NCBI RefSeq assembly: GCF_900091555.1
Contig: NZ_FMCX01000004.1
Coordinates: forward strand, 434,001 to 498,000
Reading direction: 5' to 3'
DNA length: 64,000 nucleotides
From: Micromonospora mirobrigensis
Lineage (GTDB): Bacteria > Actinomycetota > Actinomycetes > Mycobacteriales > Micromonosporaceae
Below, in pieces: positions 43,496 to 54,384 of this stretch (position 1 is its first letter; each line of letters opens with the position of its first letter). The position numbers and the translations under genes are program-made. The notes beneath the pieces were generated by a model. It was not told the DNA's origin and did no database searches. It worked only from the letters and a program-made list of their open reading frames with translations.

Positions 43496-44207
43496 CTGGC
43501 GCCGGCGTGAACTGCTCGGAGCCGTCGACGATCGCCTCGGACAGTTCGGACAGCCGCCGGTTGCGGCTGCGGGCGCCGTCGCGCAGCATCGCGAAGGCCT
43601 GGCCCACGTCCACCTGCAGGCGCTCGGCCAGGACCCCCTTGGCCTGTTCGATCAGGACCCGACTGTTCAGGGCGGCCTGCAGCTGTTCGGTGAGGATGTC
43701 ACGCCGCTGGATGGCGCGGTGCTGCAGCAGTCCGATGGTGGCTACGTCGGCGAGCGCCTGACCGATGCGCAGCTTGTCCTCGGCGAGGGCCCCCGGCCGG
43801 ACGTCGAAGAGGTTCAGCGCACCGACGACCTCGGAGCGCAGACGCATGGGCAGCGCGTGCACCGCGGCGAAGCCGACCTCGGCCGCGGCTGCGGTGAACC
43901 TCGGCCATCGTGCGGTGCTCAGGGTCAGGTCGACGACCGACACCGGTCGGCCGGTCCGGAAGCAGTCGAGGCAGGGCCCCTGGTCGGTCTGAAGCTGGAA
44001 CAGCTCCAGCAGCCGGGTTCGTTCGGAGGAGGCGGCGACCGCCCGGAGCGTGTCCCGCTGGTCGATCAGGAGCAGCCCGGCCGCCGACACACCCAGCAGC
44101 TCGACACACCTCTCGGTCAGCACGTGCAGGAACTCGATCACGTCGAAGTCGTCGACGAGAGTGTCGGCCATCTCCACCAGAACGTCGGCCAGTTGGGTCT
44201 CGGCCAT
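43476..44207 (-). CDS. GAF-ANTAR domain RNA-binding antiterminator-like protein
   Basis: A 243-residue soluble protein. GAF domain about residues 20-160 (CVELLGVSAAGLLLID, then DQGPCLDCFRTGRPVSVVDL with a CxxC pair) and ANTAR domain about 165-225 (QLQAALNSRVLIEQAKGVLAERL, split here at motif edges). ANTAR proteins bind paired RNA hairpins and prevent termination; the GAF part senses an unknown ligand or redox state. ATG 44207 is preferred over GTG 44216 because GAGGTGA lies six bases before it. Its target RNA is not evident in the window. Confidence 0.9.
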   Translation of the reverse strand: MAETQLADVLVEMADTLVDDFDVIEFLHVLTERCVELLGVSAAGLLLIDQRDTLRAVAASSERTRLLELFQLQTDQGPCLDCFRTGRPVSVVDLTLSTARWPRFTAAAAEVGFAAVHALPMRLRSEVVGALNLFDVRPGALAEDKLRIGQALADVATIGLLQHRAIQRRDILTEQLQAALNSRVLIEQAKGVLAERLQVDVGQAFAMLRDGARSRNRRLSELSEAIVDGSEQFTPAPVNHRSG

Positions 44208-44641
44208 GTCGGTCACCTCGCCAGTCAGTGGCTACCGTCCCAGGCAGACGGGTTCCCGCACGGTGACGGTGCAACCGTACGCGCACGTGCCGGCACCGCG
44301 CGACAGGCGGCCCCGTCCGGAGCGTGACGGCCGGCGGCCCACGAGCCGGTCGCCGGAGCAGGCACTGAGGCGTACGCTTGCGGTGTCGCTCTGGACCCCG
44401 GTGGCCGACAGTTCGCCGTGGGCGGACGCACCCCACCGATCGAGGTTCCCGTGTCGGCCATCCGCCGCACCGCATCCACCGGGCAGTTCGCCGGATCTCC
44501 GACGCTTCTCTGGCCAGGCACCTTCCTCGCACCGGCACGTCGGACCGCGACAGACCGTCGTGGGCCCGCCATCATCCAGGCGCGCCACCGCACCGCGGCG
44601 TCCAGGCGCGCGAGATCCTCATCGGAAGGCGGCGGTTCGTG
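44208..44641. other. Divergent intergenic region, no supported gene
   Basis: About 434 bases between the divergent GAF-ANTAR and LapA genes. Short frames exist on both strands but show Cys/Arg/Pro-rich, non-family compositions and no good ribosome sites. It presumably holds both promoters. I see no clear operator or hairpin. Confidence 0.5.
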
Positions 44642-45079
44642 ATGACCGCACCTCGGAACAGCCATGTTCGATTCCCGTCCCCGGACGCCCGCGGCGGCAC
44701 CGATGCTGTTCGTGCGATGCCCCGGCGGCCGGCGGTGAAGCACTCCCGGGTCGGCGGCGTGTGGGTCGCCGCCGTGGTGTTCGCGTTCGTGCTCCTGCTG
44801 CTCCTGATCTTCGTGTTGCAGAACGGACAGCGTGCCGAGGTGTCGTTCCTCGGCGCTCACGGCACCCTGCCGATGGGGGTCGCGCTGCTGCTGGCCGCGG
44901 TCTTCGGGGTGCTGCTCGTCGCCCTGCCCGGCACCGCCCGGATCGTGCAGTTGAGGATGCTCGGCCGCCGTCCCGGCACGCAGCCCGGCGACCCGGCCGG
45001 GTCCGGTCCGACTCCACCGTCGACGACCGGCATCGCTCGGGTCCCGCTGCCGCCCCGCCCGACCCGTGAGGACGGATGA
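44642..45079 (+). CDS. LapA-domain (DUF1049) membrane protein
   Basis: A 145-residue protein with two membrane helices (VAAVVFAFVLLLLLIFVLQN and GVALLLAAVFGVLLVAL) separated by the conserved short loop GQRAEVSFLG, the signature of the LapA/DUF1049 family. The N-terminal ~35 residues and the Pro/Thr-rich C-terminus are likely disordered. ATG 44642; GTG 44639 immediately before is an alternative. The DUF5994 gene follows after three bases, so the two are co-translated. Confidence 0.85.
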   Translation: MTAPRNSHVRFPSPDARGGTDAVRAMPRRPAVKHSRVGGVWVAAVVFAFVLLLLLIFVLQNGQRAEVSFLGAHGTLPMGVALLLAAVFGVLLVALPGTARIVQLRMLGRRPGTQPGDPAGSGPTPPSTTGIARVPLPPRPTREDG

Positions 45080-45082
45080 GCC

Positions 45083-45658
45083 ATGTCCGTCACCACCCGA
45101 CCAGCCCGCACCACCTCCGCGCCGGCGTCGTCCGCGCCCCGGCTCGTCCTCGCCCCCGCCCGGGATCGGACGGTCCTGGACGGCGGATGGTGGCCGCGGT
45201 CCTGGGACCCGGCCGCCGAACTCCCCGGCCTCGTCCTCGCCCTGGCCGAGCGCCATGGCCGGATCCGGCATCTCATGCTCAACATCCACACCTGGGAAAG
45301 CCGGATCCACCGGTTGACCGTCGGACCGGACGTGGTCCGGATCGGCTGGTTCGACACCCTCGACCCCGCCCTGCTGGTCGCCACCACCGGCCGCGACGTC
45401 CAGGTCGACCTGCTGGTGGTGCCGCCGGCCACACCACGGGCGGCAGCCGAGTGGGCGATGGCGGTCGCAGCCGGCCCGACCAACCTCCGGCGCGCGCCCG
45501 ACATACTGGCCGGCGCCCCGACCGGTCCCCGGGCCGCGGCCACGACCTCCGAGGCGGACGCGGTGTGGGACAACGAGGGTGGCAGCACCGCTCCCTTCGG
45601 CCGCCGCCCCGGCGGGGCCCCGTCCGCCAACCCGCCCCGAGCCGGAGTGCCCTCCTGA
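45083..45658 (+). CDS. DUF5994 family protein
   Basis: A 191-residue soluble protein matching the actinobacterial DUF5994 pattern: RLVLAP, LDGGWWPRSWDPAAELPGLV, the IHTWESRIHRL strand, VRIGWFDTLDP and DLLVVPPATPRAAAEWAM. The C-terminal ~60 residues are low complexity. The function of the family is unknown; the genes commonly lie near stress and ANTAR genes as here. It is three bases from the LapA gene and ends before a strong terminator shared with the convergent acylase gene. Confidence 0.85.
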   Translation: MSVTTRPARTTSAPASSAPRLVLAPARDRTVLDGGWWPRSWDPAAELPGLVLALAERHGRIRHLMLNIHTWESRIHRLTVGPDVVRIGWFDTLDPALLVATTGRDVQVDLLVVPPATPRAAAEWAMAVAAGPTNLRRAPDILAGAPTGPRAAATTSEADAVWDNEGGSTAPFGRRPGGAPSANPPRAGVPS

Positions 45659-45783
45659 ACGCTTCGCAGCCGGTCATCGTTGTCGGGGCGGCTCGGCGCG
45701 GTGGCCGACCTGCTGCGCCAGCTATGACCGGACGGGGCCGGCGGTTGTGACTCCGCCGGCGGGCTGTGGCGCGGCACACCCCG

Positions 45784-45818
45784 GGCGGGGCCGGCGGGTG
45801 GTCCCCGCCGGCCCCGCC
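45784..45818. terminator. Strong hairpin terminator between convergent genes
   Basis: A perfect 15-bp GC-only stem (arm GGCGGGGCCGGCGGG at 45784-45798, complement at 45804-45818) with a 5-base loop. It lies between the ends of the DUF5994 and penicillin-acylase-like genes, 6 bases beyond the latter's stop, and can serve both strands. Confidence 0.85.
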
Positions 45819-45823
45819 GGAGG

Positions 45824-48800
45824 TCACCTTCCGTAGAGCTCGTACTCGTAGAGGGAGAAGCCGTACGAGGTGGCCCGCCTGACCCCGTACATCCGCACGT
45901 AGCGGGCGGTGACCGGGGCGAAGGTGACGTTGTCGACGCCGCCGTTGCCGGTGGTGGTGGCGAAGACCGGCGTCCAGGAGCTGCCGTCGCCGGAGACCTC
46001 GATCCGGTACGCGGTGGCGTACGCGGCCTCCCAGCGCAGCACCGCTCGGCTGACGGTGCGGGCCGCGCCGAGGTCGACGCGCAGCCACTGGTTGTCGTTG
46101 TAGCTGCTGGCCCAGCGGCTGCCGAGGCTGCCGTCGACCGCCTTGTCCGGGGTGTAGCCGGTGAGGAACTGGGTGCTGGACGCGCTGGCCGGGCGGCCCT
46201 GGGCCAGGTTGGTGACGTCGTCGCCCCGGCGCGCCGGGAAGGAGACGACCTGCTGGTAGGTGGGGCGGTTCTGCCAGGCGATCAGCGGGTGGGTGATGCC
46301 GCCCAGCCCGGACTGGGCGATCGCGTCGGCGCACCACTGGTCGCCGGCGCCGCAGGACTTGTCGCCGGGGTAGACCGTGGTGGCCGGCACGGCGGCGGCC
46401 TGTCCGAGCGCGCCGAGCAGCGCCGTCCGGCACGCGCCGAGGTCGCCGCCGCCGCAGTACGCCCGCCCGAGGCCGCCGGCGACCGGGTCACCGAGCACGG
46501 TGCGCACGTCCTTGTCGACGTAGCCCCACCAGCCGTACTGGAACGACGAGCCCTTGTGCGCCTGACCCTGCGCGGTCCAGGTCACCGCGCCGTCCCGCGC
46601 GCCGTTCTGGCCGCCCGACGGGGCCTCGTTGACCTCGATGGCGTCGACCAGCGTGGCGTAGAGGTCGGGGCCGAGGCCGGGGCGGAACTCCGCGGCGGCT
46701 AGCAGCGGCCACCAGGCGTCGAAGATCCGGATGGCGTCGGCGTGCTGGTAGACCTTCGAGCCGGGCGCGGTCTCCACCCGTCGCGTGCCGGCCTGCTGCC
46801 AGGCGCGCAGCTTGGCGATCGCGTCGGCGAGCGCCGGGTCGGTGACCGGGGCGCTGTCCAGCACTCGCAGCAGGTCACCGAGGACCTGCTGGCCGCGCAG
46901 GTCGGTCACCGCCGCGTCGGCCATGATCTTCACGACGTCGGCGCGGCCGAGCGTGCGCTGGGCGATCGCGGCGCGCACCGGGCCGTCGAGCAGCTGGGCC
47001 CGGTGTACGGAGCCGAAGCTGAAGTTGCCGTCGGCCGCTCCGAAGTCCCGCGCCTGCTTGTTGTTCCAGCTGACGTAGTAGTCCTGGTCGACCGACTGCG
47101 GGTGGGCCGAGGGCGGGGTGTAGCTGGCGTCGTTGGTGTCCGGATTCCAGCCGACCCACTCGTACGCCGGATCGGCCTTCGCCGGCAGGTTCGGGTCGGT
47201 CACCGACGACCGGATCGGGTTGGCGCCGGAGTTGTAGTACGCCGCCTCGGTGGAGTTGACGTAGAACCAGTTGAACGCGTAGCCGACGCTCGCGGCGGAG
47301 GCCTGGAAGGCCGCCGCGCTGCCCATGGCGGACGGATCGTTGTAGGCCTGGAAGCCGATCGCCGAGTCGGCCTCGTGCCGGTAGGTGGAGCGCAGCCTGG
47401 TGAACGCGGTCGGCTGCCCGTTCACCAGCCCCCGGTGGGCGACGAGCCCGTACTTCGTGCGCAGCGCGCGCAGCGTGTAGGAGCCGGCCGGGGTGGGGTC
47501 GGCCAGCGTCGGCGACCAGGAGTTGCGCTGCTCCAGCGTCTCCATGGCCACGCACTGCCCGTGGTAGAGGTAGCTGTTGGTGCGCAGCGTCGGTGCGGTG
47601 CCGTCGGTGGTGCACAGCGGCACCGCGTACGTGTCGGTGAGGTCCTGGGAGGCCGACGTGGCGCTCCACGCGTAGTCCTGGCCGCGGCCGAGCAGCACGT
47701 AGAGGTTCAGCCCGGCGAACGCGGCGCCGCGCGCGCTGATCCCCGGCCCCTGCAACTCCTGGAGCATCAGCAGTTGCGGGGCGAAGTAGCCGGTCTGCGG
47801 GCCGAACACGGCGACCGGGTTGCCGGTGGTGGTGTGCCGTCCGGAGACCACCACGGCGTTGGACATGCCGTGCGTTCGCAGGGTGGCCAGGCCGCCGAGC
47901 AGCCCCTGGGTGGTGGGGTTGGCGCCGGTGCGGGTGGTGGCCCCACCGGTGGCGTCGTAGGCGAGGGGTTCGGTGGTGACGGTGCCGGCGTCGGGGAGCA
48001 CGGCGCTGGTCGCGCCGGGTGGCGTCGCGCCGTACGGGAAGCTCTGCCCGTCGTGCAGGGTGAGCACGGTCTCCGGGTCGTTCTGCGAGCGGAAGGCCGT
48101 CCACACCCGGTCGCCCTCGGTCGGGCCGTACTTCGCCCGGGCGGCCACCCGGACCAGCGCGGACTGCATCTCGCTGCCGCCGCCCCCGCCGAACAGGCCG
48201 CCGATCACGCCGGCGGTGGCGATCAGGTCGGTCATGGTGAAGTGCTTCGGCTTGCCGGCGCCGGCCAGCACGTACTCGCCGGGGTAGTTGTCGTCGGCGA
48301 TCGACTTGTCGATGTAGGCGTTGATGCCGGCGATGTAGTCGACGACGTCGGTGTAGAGCTGCTGGCCCCGTACGCCCTTGGTGCGCAGCGCGTCCACCTG
48401 GGTCTGGAGGTCCGCCTCGGTGTAGGGCGAGTTGGCCCAGACGCTCTGCTCCAGCTCCCGGTTGCCGGGGGCGCCGCCGGCGAACGAGGTGACGTTGCCG
48501 CGGCCGACGTGCCGCAGCAGGTCCATCACCCAGAGCCGGTCCTGGGCCCCGGCGTAGCCGGCGCCGAACATGGTGCCGGCGCGGGTGGTGCCGGTGACGT
48601 GCGGGACGCCGGTGGCCCGGTCGCGCACGATGGTGACGTCGGCGCGCGGCGAGACGGTGCTCTCCACCTGGGCGGCGGGCACGCCGAACGACGAGTCGTG
48701 GTAGAAGTGGGTGATCTGTTCGTCGGTCAGCCCGGCGTAGTTGTAGACCAGGTTCGCGTACTCGTCGAGCTGGTCGCTGGAGTGCGCCGGGCGGGTGCCG

Positions 48801-49009
48801 AGCGCCTGGTGGGCCAGGATGGCGGCGAGGGTGGCGTTGCCGTTCTCCCCCGGGGGCAGGATGTCGGCGCACTGGCCGAGGCAGTAGTCGTTGGCGGCGA
48901 ACGTGGTGGCGGCCAGCGCCGGTGACGGCGGGGTGACCGTCAGGACGCTCGCGGTCAGGGCGGCGGCGCTGAACGCCGCGAGCCGGGCGCGGAGAGCGGG
49001 TCTGGGCAT
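45824..49009 (-). CDS. Secreted penicillin-acylase-family protein with C-terminal F5/8C domain
   Basis: A 1061-residue Ntn-hydrolase. Signal peptide residues 1-33 (AAALTASVLTVTPPSPALA), small subunit with ADVTIVRDRATGVPHVTGTTRAGTMFGAGY (motif broken by my quoting), an autocleavage site before the nucleophile Ser in THGMSNAVVVSGRH, and a large subunit to ~920. Residues ~925-1060 are a discoidin-like (F5/8 type C) domain beginning NLAQGRPASASSTQ. Family members cleave amide bonds of beta-lactams, acyl-homoserine lactones or lipopeptide acyl chains; the extra carbohydrate-binding-like domain suggests attachment to a surface or polymer. ATG 49009 follows GGAGG. It is a single-gene unit. Confidence 0.88.
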   Translation of the reverse strand: MPRPALRARLAAFSAAALTASVLTVTPPSPALAATTFAANDYCLGQCADILPPGENGNATLAAILAHQALGTRPAHSSDQLDEYANLVYNYAGLTDEQITHFYHDSSFGVPAAQVESTVSPRADVTIVRDRATGVPHVTGTTRAGTMFGAGYAGAQDRLWVMDLLRHVGRGNVTSFAGGAPGNRELEQSVWANSPYTEADLQTQVDALRTKGVRGQQLYTDVVDYIAGINAYIDKSIADDNYPGEYVLAGAGKPKHFTMTDLIATAGVIGGLFGGGGGSEMQSALVRVAARAKYGPTEGDRVWTAFRSQNDPETVLTLHDGQSFPYGATPPGATSAVLPDAGTVTTEPLAYDATGGATTRTGANPTTQGLLGGLATLRTHGMSNAVVVSGRHTTTGNPVAVFGPQTGYFAPQLLMLQELQGPGISARGAAFAGLNLYVLLGRGQDYAWSATSASQDLTDTYAVPLCTTDGTAPTLRTNSYLYHGQCVAMETLEQRNSWSPTLADPTPAGSYTLRALRTKYGLVAHRGLVNGQPTAFTRLRSTYRHEADSAIGFQAYNDPSAMGSAAAFQASAASVGYAFNWFYVNSTEAAYYNSGANPIRSSVTDPNLPAKADPAYEWVGWNPDTNDASYTPPSAHPQSVDQDYYVSWNNKQARDFGAADGNFSFGSVHRAQLLDGPVRAAIAQRTLGRADVVKIMADAAVTDLRGQQVLGDLLRVLDSAPVTDPALADAIAKLRAWQQAGTRRVETAPGSKVYQHADAIRIFDAWWPLLAAAEFRPGLGPDLYATLVDAIEVNEAPSGGQNGARDGAVTWTAQGQAHKGSSFQYGWWGYVDKDVRTVLGDPVAGGLGRAYCGGGDLGACRTALLGALGQAAAVPATTVYPGDKSCGAGDQWCADAIAQSGLGGITHPLIAWQNRPTYQQVVSFPARRGDDVTNLAQGRPASASSTQFLTGYTPDKAVDGSLGSRWASSYNDNQWLRVDLGAARTVSRAVLRWEAAYATAYRIEVSGDGSSWTPVFATTTGNGGVDNVTFAPVTARYVRMYGVRRATSYGFSLYEYELYGR

Positions 49010-49232
49010 GGCGATCCTCCGGGGACGCGGAGTCGGGCCTTCGGTAACGCCCGGCTGCCGGTGCCGACGTCTCGCCCTCCGCGCCCGGGCGTTCCACCCG
49101 GAGGTGAGAATGACTCATATCAATCTCTGGCAATGATCGACGCAGGACCGGCGTCCGGGGTAGCCGTCGTTCACCACCCGCCAATGCCGACGTTTCGCCG
49201 GCCGGCACCGCCGCGCCGACCGCGACCGCCGG

Positions 49233-51188
49233 CTACCGCGGTACGGCCCGGAACCACGCCTCCCGGTCCCCCGGGTCCGGTCCGCGCCGGGGCAACGTCG
49301 GGGGCGCCTCGGCGGTGACCGGCGCGTAGTGGTCGAAGGTGGTGGTCAGCACGGCCTCGCCGCCGGTGAGGTCGGGCAGCGCGGCGACGACCTGCGGGAC
49401 CCGCGCCGACGGCAGGATGCCACTCACCTCGAGGTACCCACCGGCGACGGCCGTGTCGTGGACCACCGCGCCGAGCCGGCCCAGCAGCGCCAGCACCGCC
49501 TCCACCGTGGACTGCGGAAGGTTGACGTCGAAGCGCTCGATCGGCTGGCACACCCGGGTGCCGGCCCGGCGCAGCGCCGCGGCGACGACGACCGGGGCGA
49601 GGTTGCGGAAGTCCGCCGCCACGGTCGAGATCGACTTGTCGAACTTCTGGTGCGGCCTGCTCTGCCGGGGCCAGTACCGGGACGCCGTCATGGTGACCAC
49701 GCAGTCGGTGACCGGCCAGCCGTGCCGGCCGTGGCGCAGCGCGGCCCGCGCCCCCTCCTCGGTCGCGGCGACGAACGCCGGCGGCAGTCGGCCGGGTTCG
49801 ACGCCGGGGCGGAACTCGATGCCGCTGCCGACCGGGGTGGCGTCGATCCGCAACCCCAACCCGGCCAGGTACGGGTTGCCGCGCTCCTTCACCCGCTCCT
49901 CGGCTGTTCCGCTGCCGGCCACCCGTTCGATGCAGGCCGTGAGCGTGCCGGAGAAGCGCACCCGCACGCCGTACCGGTCGGCCATCAGGGCGGCCAGCAC
50001 CTCCTTCTGCACCTCGCCGTGCAGCCGGATCACCGCCTCCGCCTGCTGCTCGTCGAGGCGCAGGTCCACCAGCGGGTCCTCGTCGGCCAGCTCGGCCAGG
50101 CCGGCGAACATCGCCAACCGCTGGTCGGGGTCGACGGGCTCGACGATCGCCTGCCGGGTCGGTGGCGGGAACCGGTAGCCGTGCCGCCGCGGCGGATCCC
50201 CGATGTGCTGCCCGATCCGGGCCGACAGCCCGCGTACCGCGGCGATCTGCCCGGCGGACACGCAGGGCCGGACCAGCACCCCGTCGGGTTCGACGACGGC
50301 GATCTGGGTCACCGGCGCAGGGCGGGATCCGGCGAGTGCCACCCGGTCCCGCACGCGCAGGCTGCCGGACCACACCCGCAGCCAGGCCCGCCGGCCGTGG
50401 CCGTCCCGGTCCACGGCGAAGACCGTGCCGGCCAGCGGACCGTCCCGCTTCTCCGCGTACGGCAGCAGGTCGGCCAGGAGGTGGCGCAGCTGACCCACCC
50501 CGGCCCCGGTGATCGCCGACCCGCACGCCACCGGGACGAGGTCGGCGCGGCGCACCGCGTCCCGGACCGCCCGCCGGACGTCGCGGGCGCGTACCGGCTG
50601 ATCCGTCAGCCACCGCGCCGCCACGGCGTCGTCGACCTCCGCCACCACCGCCACCACAGGCTCGGTGTCGAGGCCCACCGCCCGGACCCGGGCGTCCGGT
50701 CCGCCCTGTCCGGTGACCGCGCTGAGCAGGACGGCCCGGGCCCCGAGCCGCTGGCGCAGCTGGGTCATCGCCCGGTCGACGTCGGCGCCGCGGCGGTCCA
50801 CCTTGTTGAGGAAGAACACCGTCGGTACGCCGATGCGGCGCAGCGCCCGCCAGATGGCGACGGTCTGCGGCTGGACGCCCTCGACGCTCGACACCACGAG
50901 CACGGCGGCGTCCAGCACCGCAAGCGAACGCTCGACCTCGGCGATGAAGTCGGGGTGCCCGGGGGTGTCCACCAGGTTGACGTTCAGCCCACCGATCGTG
51001 ATGGACGTGACGGCGGCCCGGATGGTGATGCCCCGCCGGCGTTCCAGCTCCATCGAGTCGGTGCGCGTGGTGCCGGCGTCGACGCTGCCCAACTGGGCCA
51101 CGGCGCCGGCCTCGTAGAGCAGCCGTTCGGTCAGGCTGGTCTTTCCGGCGTCAACATGGGCGACGATTCCGAGGTTCAACAAGGCCAA
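49233..51188 (-). CDS. OtrA/TetM-type ribosomal protection GTPase
   Basis: A 651-residue EF-G-like translational GTPase of the tetracycline ribosomal protection group. It starts NLGIVAHVDAGKTSLTERLLY as OtrA does, and shows ITIRAAVTS, DTPGHPDF, NKVD and the C-terminal domains IV/V (YWPRQSRPHQKFDKSISTVAADFRNL, split). Its length equals that of OtrA/TetM and is shorter than EF-G. I place the start at TTG 51188 with GGAGA six bases upstream. Such genes protect ribosomes from tetracyclines; in producers they can be self-resistance, but no tetracycline pathway is present here, so an intrinsic resistance or paralogous translation factor is likelier. Confidence 0.9.
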   Translation of the reverse strand: MALLNLGIVAHVDAGKTSLTERLLYEAGAVAQLGSVDAGTTRTDSMELERRRGITIRAAVTSITIGGLNVNLVDTPGHPDFIAEVERSLAVLDAAVLVVSSVEGVQPQTVAIWRALRRIGVPTVFFLNKVDRRGADVDRAMTQLRQRLGARAVLLSAVTGQGGPDARVRAVGLDTEPVVAVVAEVDDAVAARWLTDQPVRARDVRRAVRDAVRRADLVPVACGSAITGAGVGQLRHLLADLLPYAEKRDGPLAGTVFAVDRDGHGRRAWLRVWSGSLRVRDRVALAGSRPAPVTQIAVVEPDGVLVRPCVSAGQIAAVRGLSARIGQHIGDPPRRHGYRFPPPTRQAIVEPVDPDQRLAMFAGLAELADEDPLVDLRLDEQQAEAVIRLHGEVQKEVLAALMADRYGVRVRFSGTLTACIERVAGSGTAEERVKERGNPYLAGLGLRIDATPVGSGIEFRPGVEPGRLPPAFVAATEEGARAALRHGRHGWPVTDCVVTMTASRYWPRQSRPHQKFDKSISTVAADFRNLAPVVVAAALRRAGTRVCQPIERFDVNLPQSTVEAVLALLGRLGAVVHDTAVAGGYLEVSGILPSARVPQVVAALPDLTGGEAVLTTTFDHYAPVTAEAPPTLPRRGPDPGDREAWFRAVPR

Positions 51189-52490
<1,302 letters not shown>

Positions 52491-52699
52491 GCTGTCTCCT
52501 CCGTGTCCTCGGCGATGATTTCGGGCGCCTCACCTGTCTACCTACCCGAACTTCTGACCGTCACCGCTTCCGACAGGCCTGGGCCAGGAGCGACGCGCTT
52601 CGCCTGCGGGCTCTTGGACGACTTGTTCGGGTCCTGGCTGGACAGCCCTACGCTGCCCCACCGCCTCACTGACCCTCAGCCTCGGCGAGAATCACCTCC

Positions 52700-53041
52700 A
52701 TGCCGAAGAAGGTTGTGGAGATCCACGTGCCGCTGACGGCGGCTGCTGGACCGACGGACGCGTACCCGTTCCCCTGGATCGACGACGTGCAGGACTTCCT
52801 GGAGTACCTGGACGAGCAGGGCGACGTCCACGAGTACGACGACGGGGAGGAAGACGGGGACGTCTATATCTTCTTCATCACCGGCGGCAGTGAGAGCGCC
52901 CTGCTTCGGGTCGCTTCTCAGGTGGCAACTCTCGACCGGGTGCCTGCTGGTGCCTTCGCCATCGTGACCGACGACCAGGCGGAGGAGTTCGGGATGGGCC
53001 GGCGCGTAGCGCTGCCGCTGTCCCCTACATCAGCATGCTAG
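52700..53041 (+). CDS. Small acidic hypothetical protein
   Basis: A 113-residue soluble protein starting MPKKVVEIHVPLTAA, with a strongly acidic middle (DEQGDVHEYDDGEEDGDVY) and a predicted ferredoxin-like beta-alpha pattern towards LLRVASQVATLDRVPAGAFAIV. The shape recalls small immunity-type or DUF proteins but I cannot name a family. Its codon use is less GC-extreme than its neighbours. It is divergent from the aldo-keto reductase with 209 bases between. Confidence 0.65.
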   Translation: MPKKVVEIHVPLTAAAGPTDAYPFPWIDDVQDFLEYLDEQGDVHEYDDGEEDGDVYIFFITGGSESALLRVASQVATLDRVPAGAFAIVTDDQAEEFGMGRRVALPLSPTSAC

Positions 53042-53203
53042 CGGCAACCGCGGATCTCCTGGCTGGGCAGTCGACGCACGATCAGGAGCGCGGTGGCGGC
53101 GGGTGATCCGGCGTGCCGTAGCCGATGTGAGGGCCGAGCACTCTCGCCGCCCTCGCCTGACCGGCGCCGCCCAAGGTTCGACCACCACGGCCGCGCCTCG
53201 GGC

Positions 53204-54253
53204 CTACGGTGATCCGCGCAGGTGGGAGGCGATGTCGGCGACCGTCGCCTTCGCGGTCCGGCCGGCACCCACCAGCGTGGCCGACGCCGCCCCGGTCCAA
53301 TCGCCGTACCCAAGCAGGTAGAGGCGGCCCTCGTCCACCGACCGGGTGCCCTCGACCGCCACCTTGCCCTGCCGCGCACCGGGTAGCAGCGGCGCGAGGT
53401 GAGCGAGGTTGGGCCGGAAGCCCGTACACCAGATCACGGCGTCGCAGGGCTGCTCGGCGCCGTCGGCCCACCGCACGCCACGCTCGGTCATCCGGGCGAA
53501 CATCGGGCGGGAGTGCAGGACGCCGCGGTCCCGCGCGTCGCGGACGCCCGGCACCATGACGATGTCCCCCAGGTCGCTGACGCTCTCACCGGGACCACCG
53601 GCGGCCTTTCGGGTGGCCACGCCGAACAGCACCCGGCCGTCGACGTCGTCGGGCATGAACCGTGCCGGGCGCAGGGTGACCCAGGTGGCCTCGGCGACCC
53701 GGGACACCTCCGCGAGGATCTGCGCCGCCGAGTTACCCCCGCCGACCACCACGACCCGCTGCCCCCGCAACTCCTCCGGCGAGGTGTAGTGCACCGTGTG
53801 CAGCTGCCGCCCGGCGAACTCCTCACGGCCCGGAATGTCGGGCACGTACGGGCACTCCCACGTGCCGGTGGCGGAGATGACGTACCCGGCCGACCAGGTT
53901 CCGGCGTCGGTCTGCACCGCCAGGCGCTCCCCGGCCCGCCGCACCTGCCGAACCTGGACCGGCCGGCGCACCGGAAGGTCGTAGCGCTGCTCGTAGGCCC
54001 GCAGGTAGTCCACGACGTGCCCGGCGGTCGGGTACTCCTCGTTCTCCTGCCGCGGCATCCCCCACCCCGGCAGCGGGCTGTACTCCGCCGGCGAGAACAA
54101 CCGCAACGACGCCCAGCCGTGCCGCCACGCCCCGCCCGGCTGCGGCTGGGCGTCGAGGATGACGTGGTCCAGACCGGCGCGGCGCAGGTGGTAGCCCGCC
54201 GCCAGACCCGCCTGCCCGCCCCCGACGACCACCACATCGCACGACCTGGGCAT
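53204..54253 (-). CDS. Flavin-containing monooxygenase-like FAD/NAD(P) oxidoreductase (ArsO-like)
   Basis: A 349-residue flavoprotein. VVVVGGGQAGLAAGYHL is the FAD-binding GxGxxG, VVVVGGGNSAAQILAEV the NADPH-binding GxGxxA/G site, and CTGFRPNL and LLGYGDWTG are typical C-terminal motifs of FMO/ArsO-type enzymes. ATG 54253 follows GGGAGGTG; the frame is open upstream but runs across the promoter. It is divergent from an ArsR regulator by 131 bases, the arrangement known for arsO-arsR pairs, although no arsenic transporter or reductase is nearby. Substrate unproven. Confidence 0.85.
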   Translation of the reverse strand: MPRSCDVVVVGGGQAGLAAGYHLRRAGLDHVILDAQPQPGGAWRHGWASLRLFSPAEYSPLPGWGMPRQENEEYPTAGHVVDYLRAYEQRYDLPVRRPVQVRQVRRAGERLAVQTDAGTWSAGYVISATGTWECPYVPDIPGREEFAGRQLHTVHYTSPEELRGQRVVVVGGGNSAAQILAEVSRVAEATWVTLRPARFMPDDVDGRVLFGVATRKAAGGPGESVSDLGDIVMVPGVRDARDRGVLHSRPMFARMTERGVRWADGAEQPCDAVIWCTGFRPNLAHLAPLLPGARQGKVAVEGTRSVDEGRLYLLGYGDWTGAASATLVGAGRTAKATVADIASHLRGSP

Positions 54254-54384
54254 GCACGACACCTCCCTCGCCCCGAGGATCATCATGCCCAGACGACGGA
54301 AGCGGTCACCCGCTATCCGAACCCACGGTGATCCTGCCCTCGTTCGCCAGCGGATCGACGGTGTTTGCTGCGACGATGTAGGAC

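Noticed and set aside
49233..51188. Housekeeping elongation factor G
   Set aside because: The protein is shorter than EF-G, starts like OtrA/TetM, and no str operon genes (rpsL, rpsG, tuf) are adjacent.
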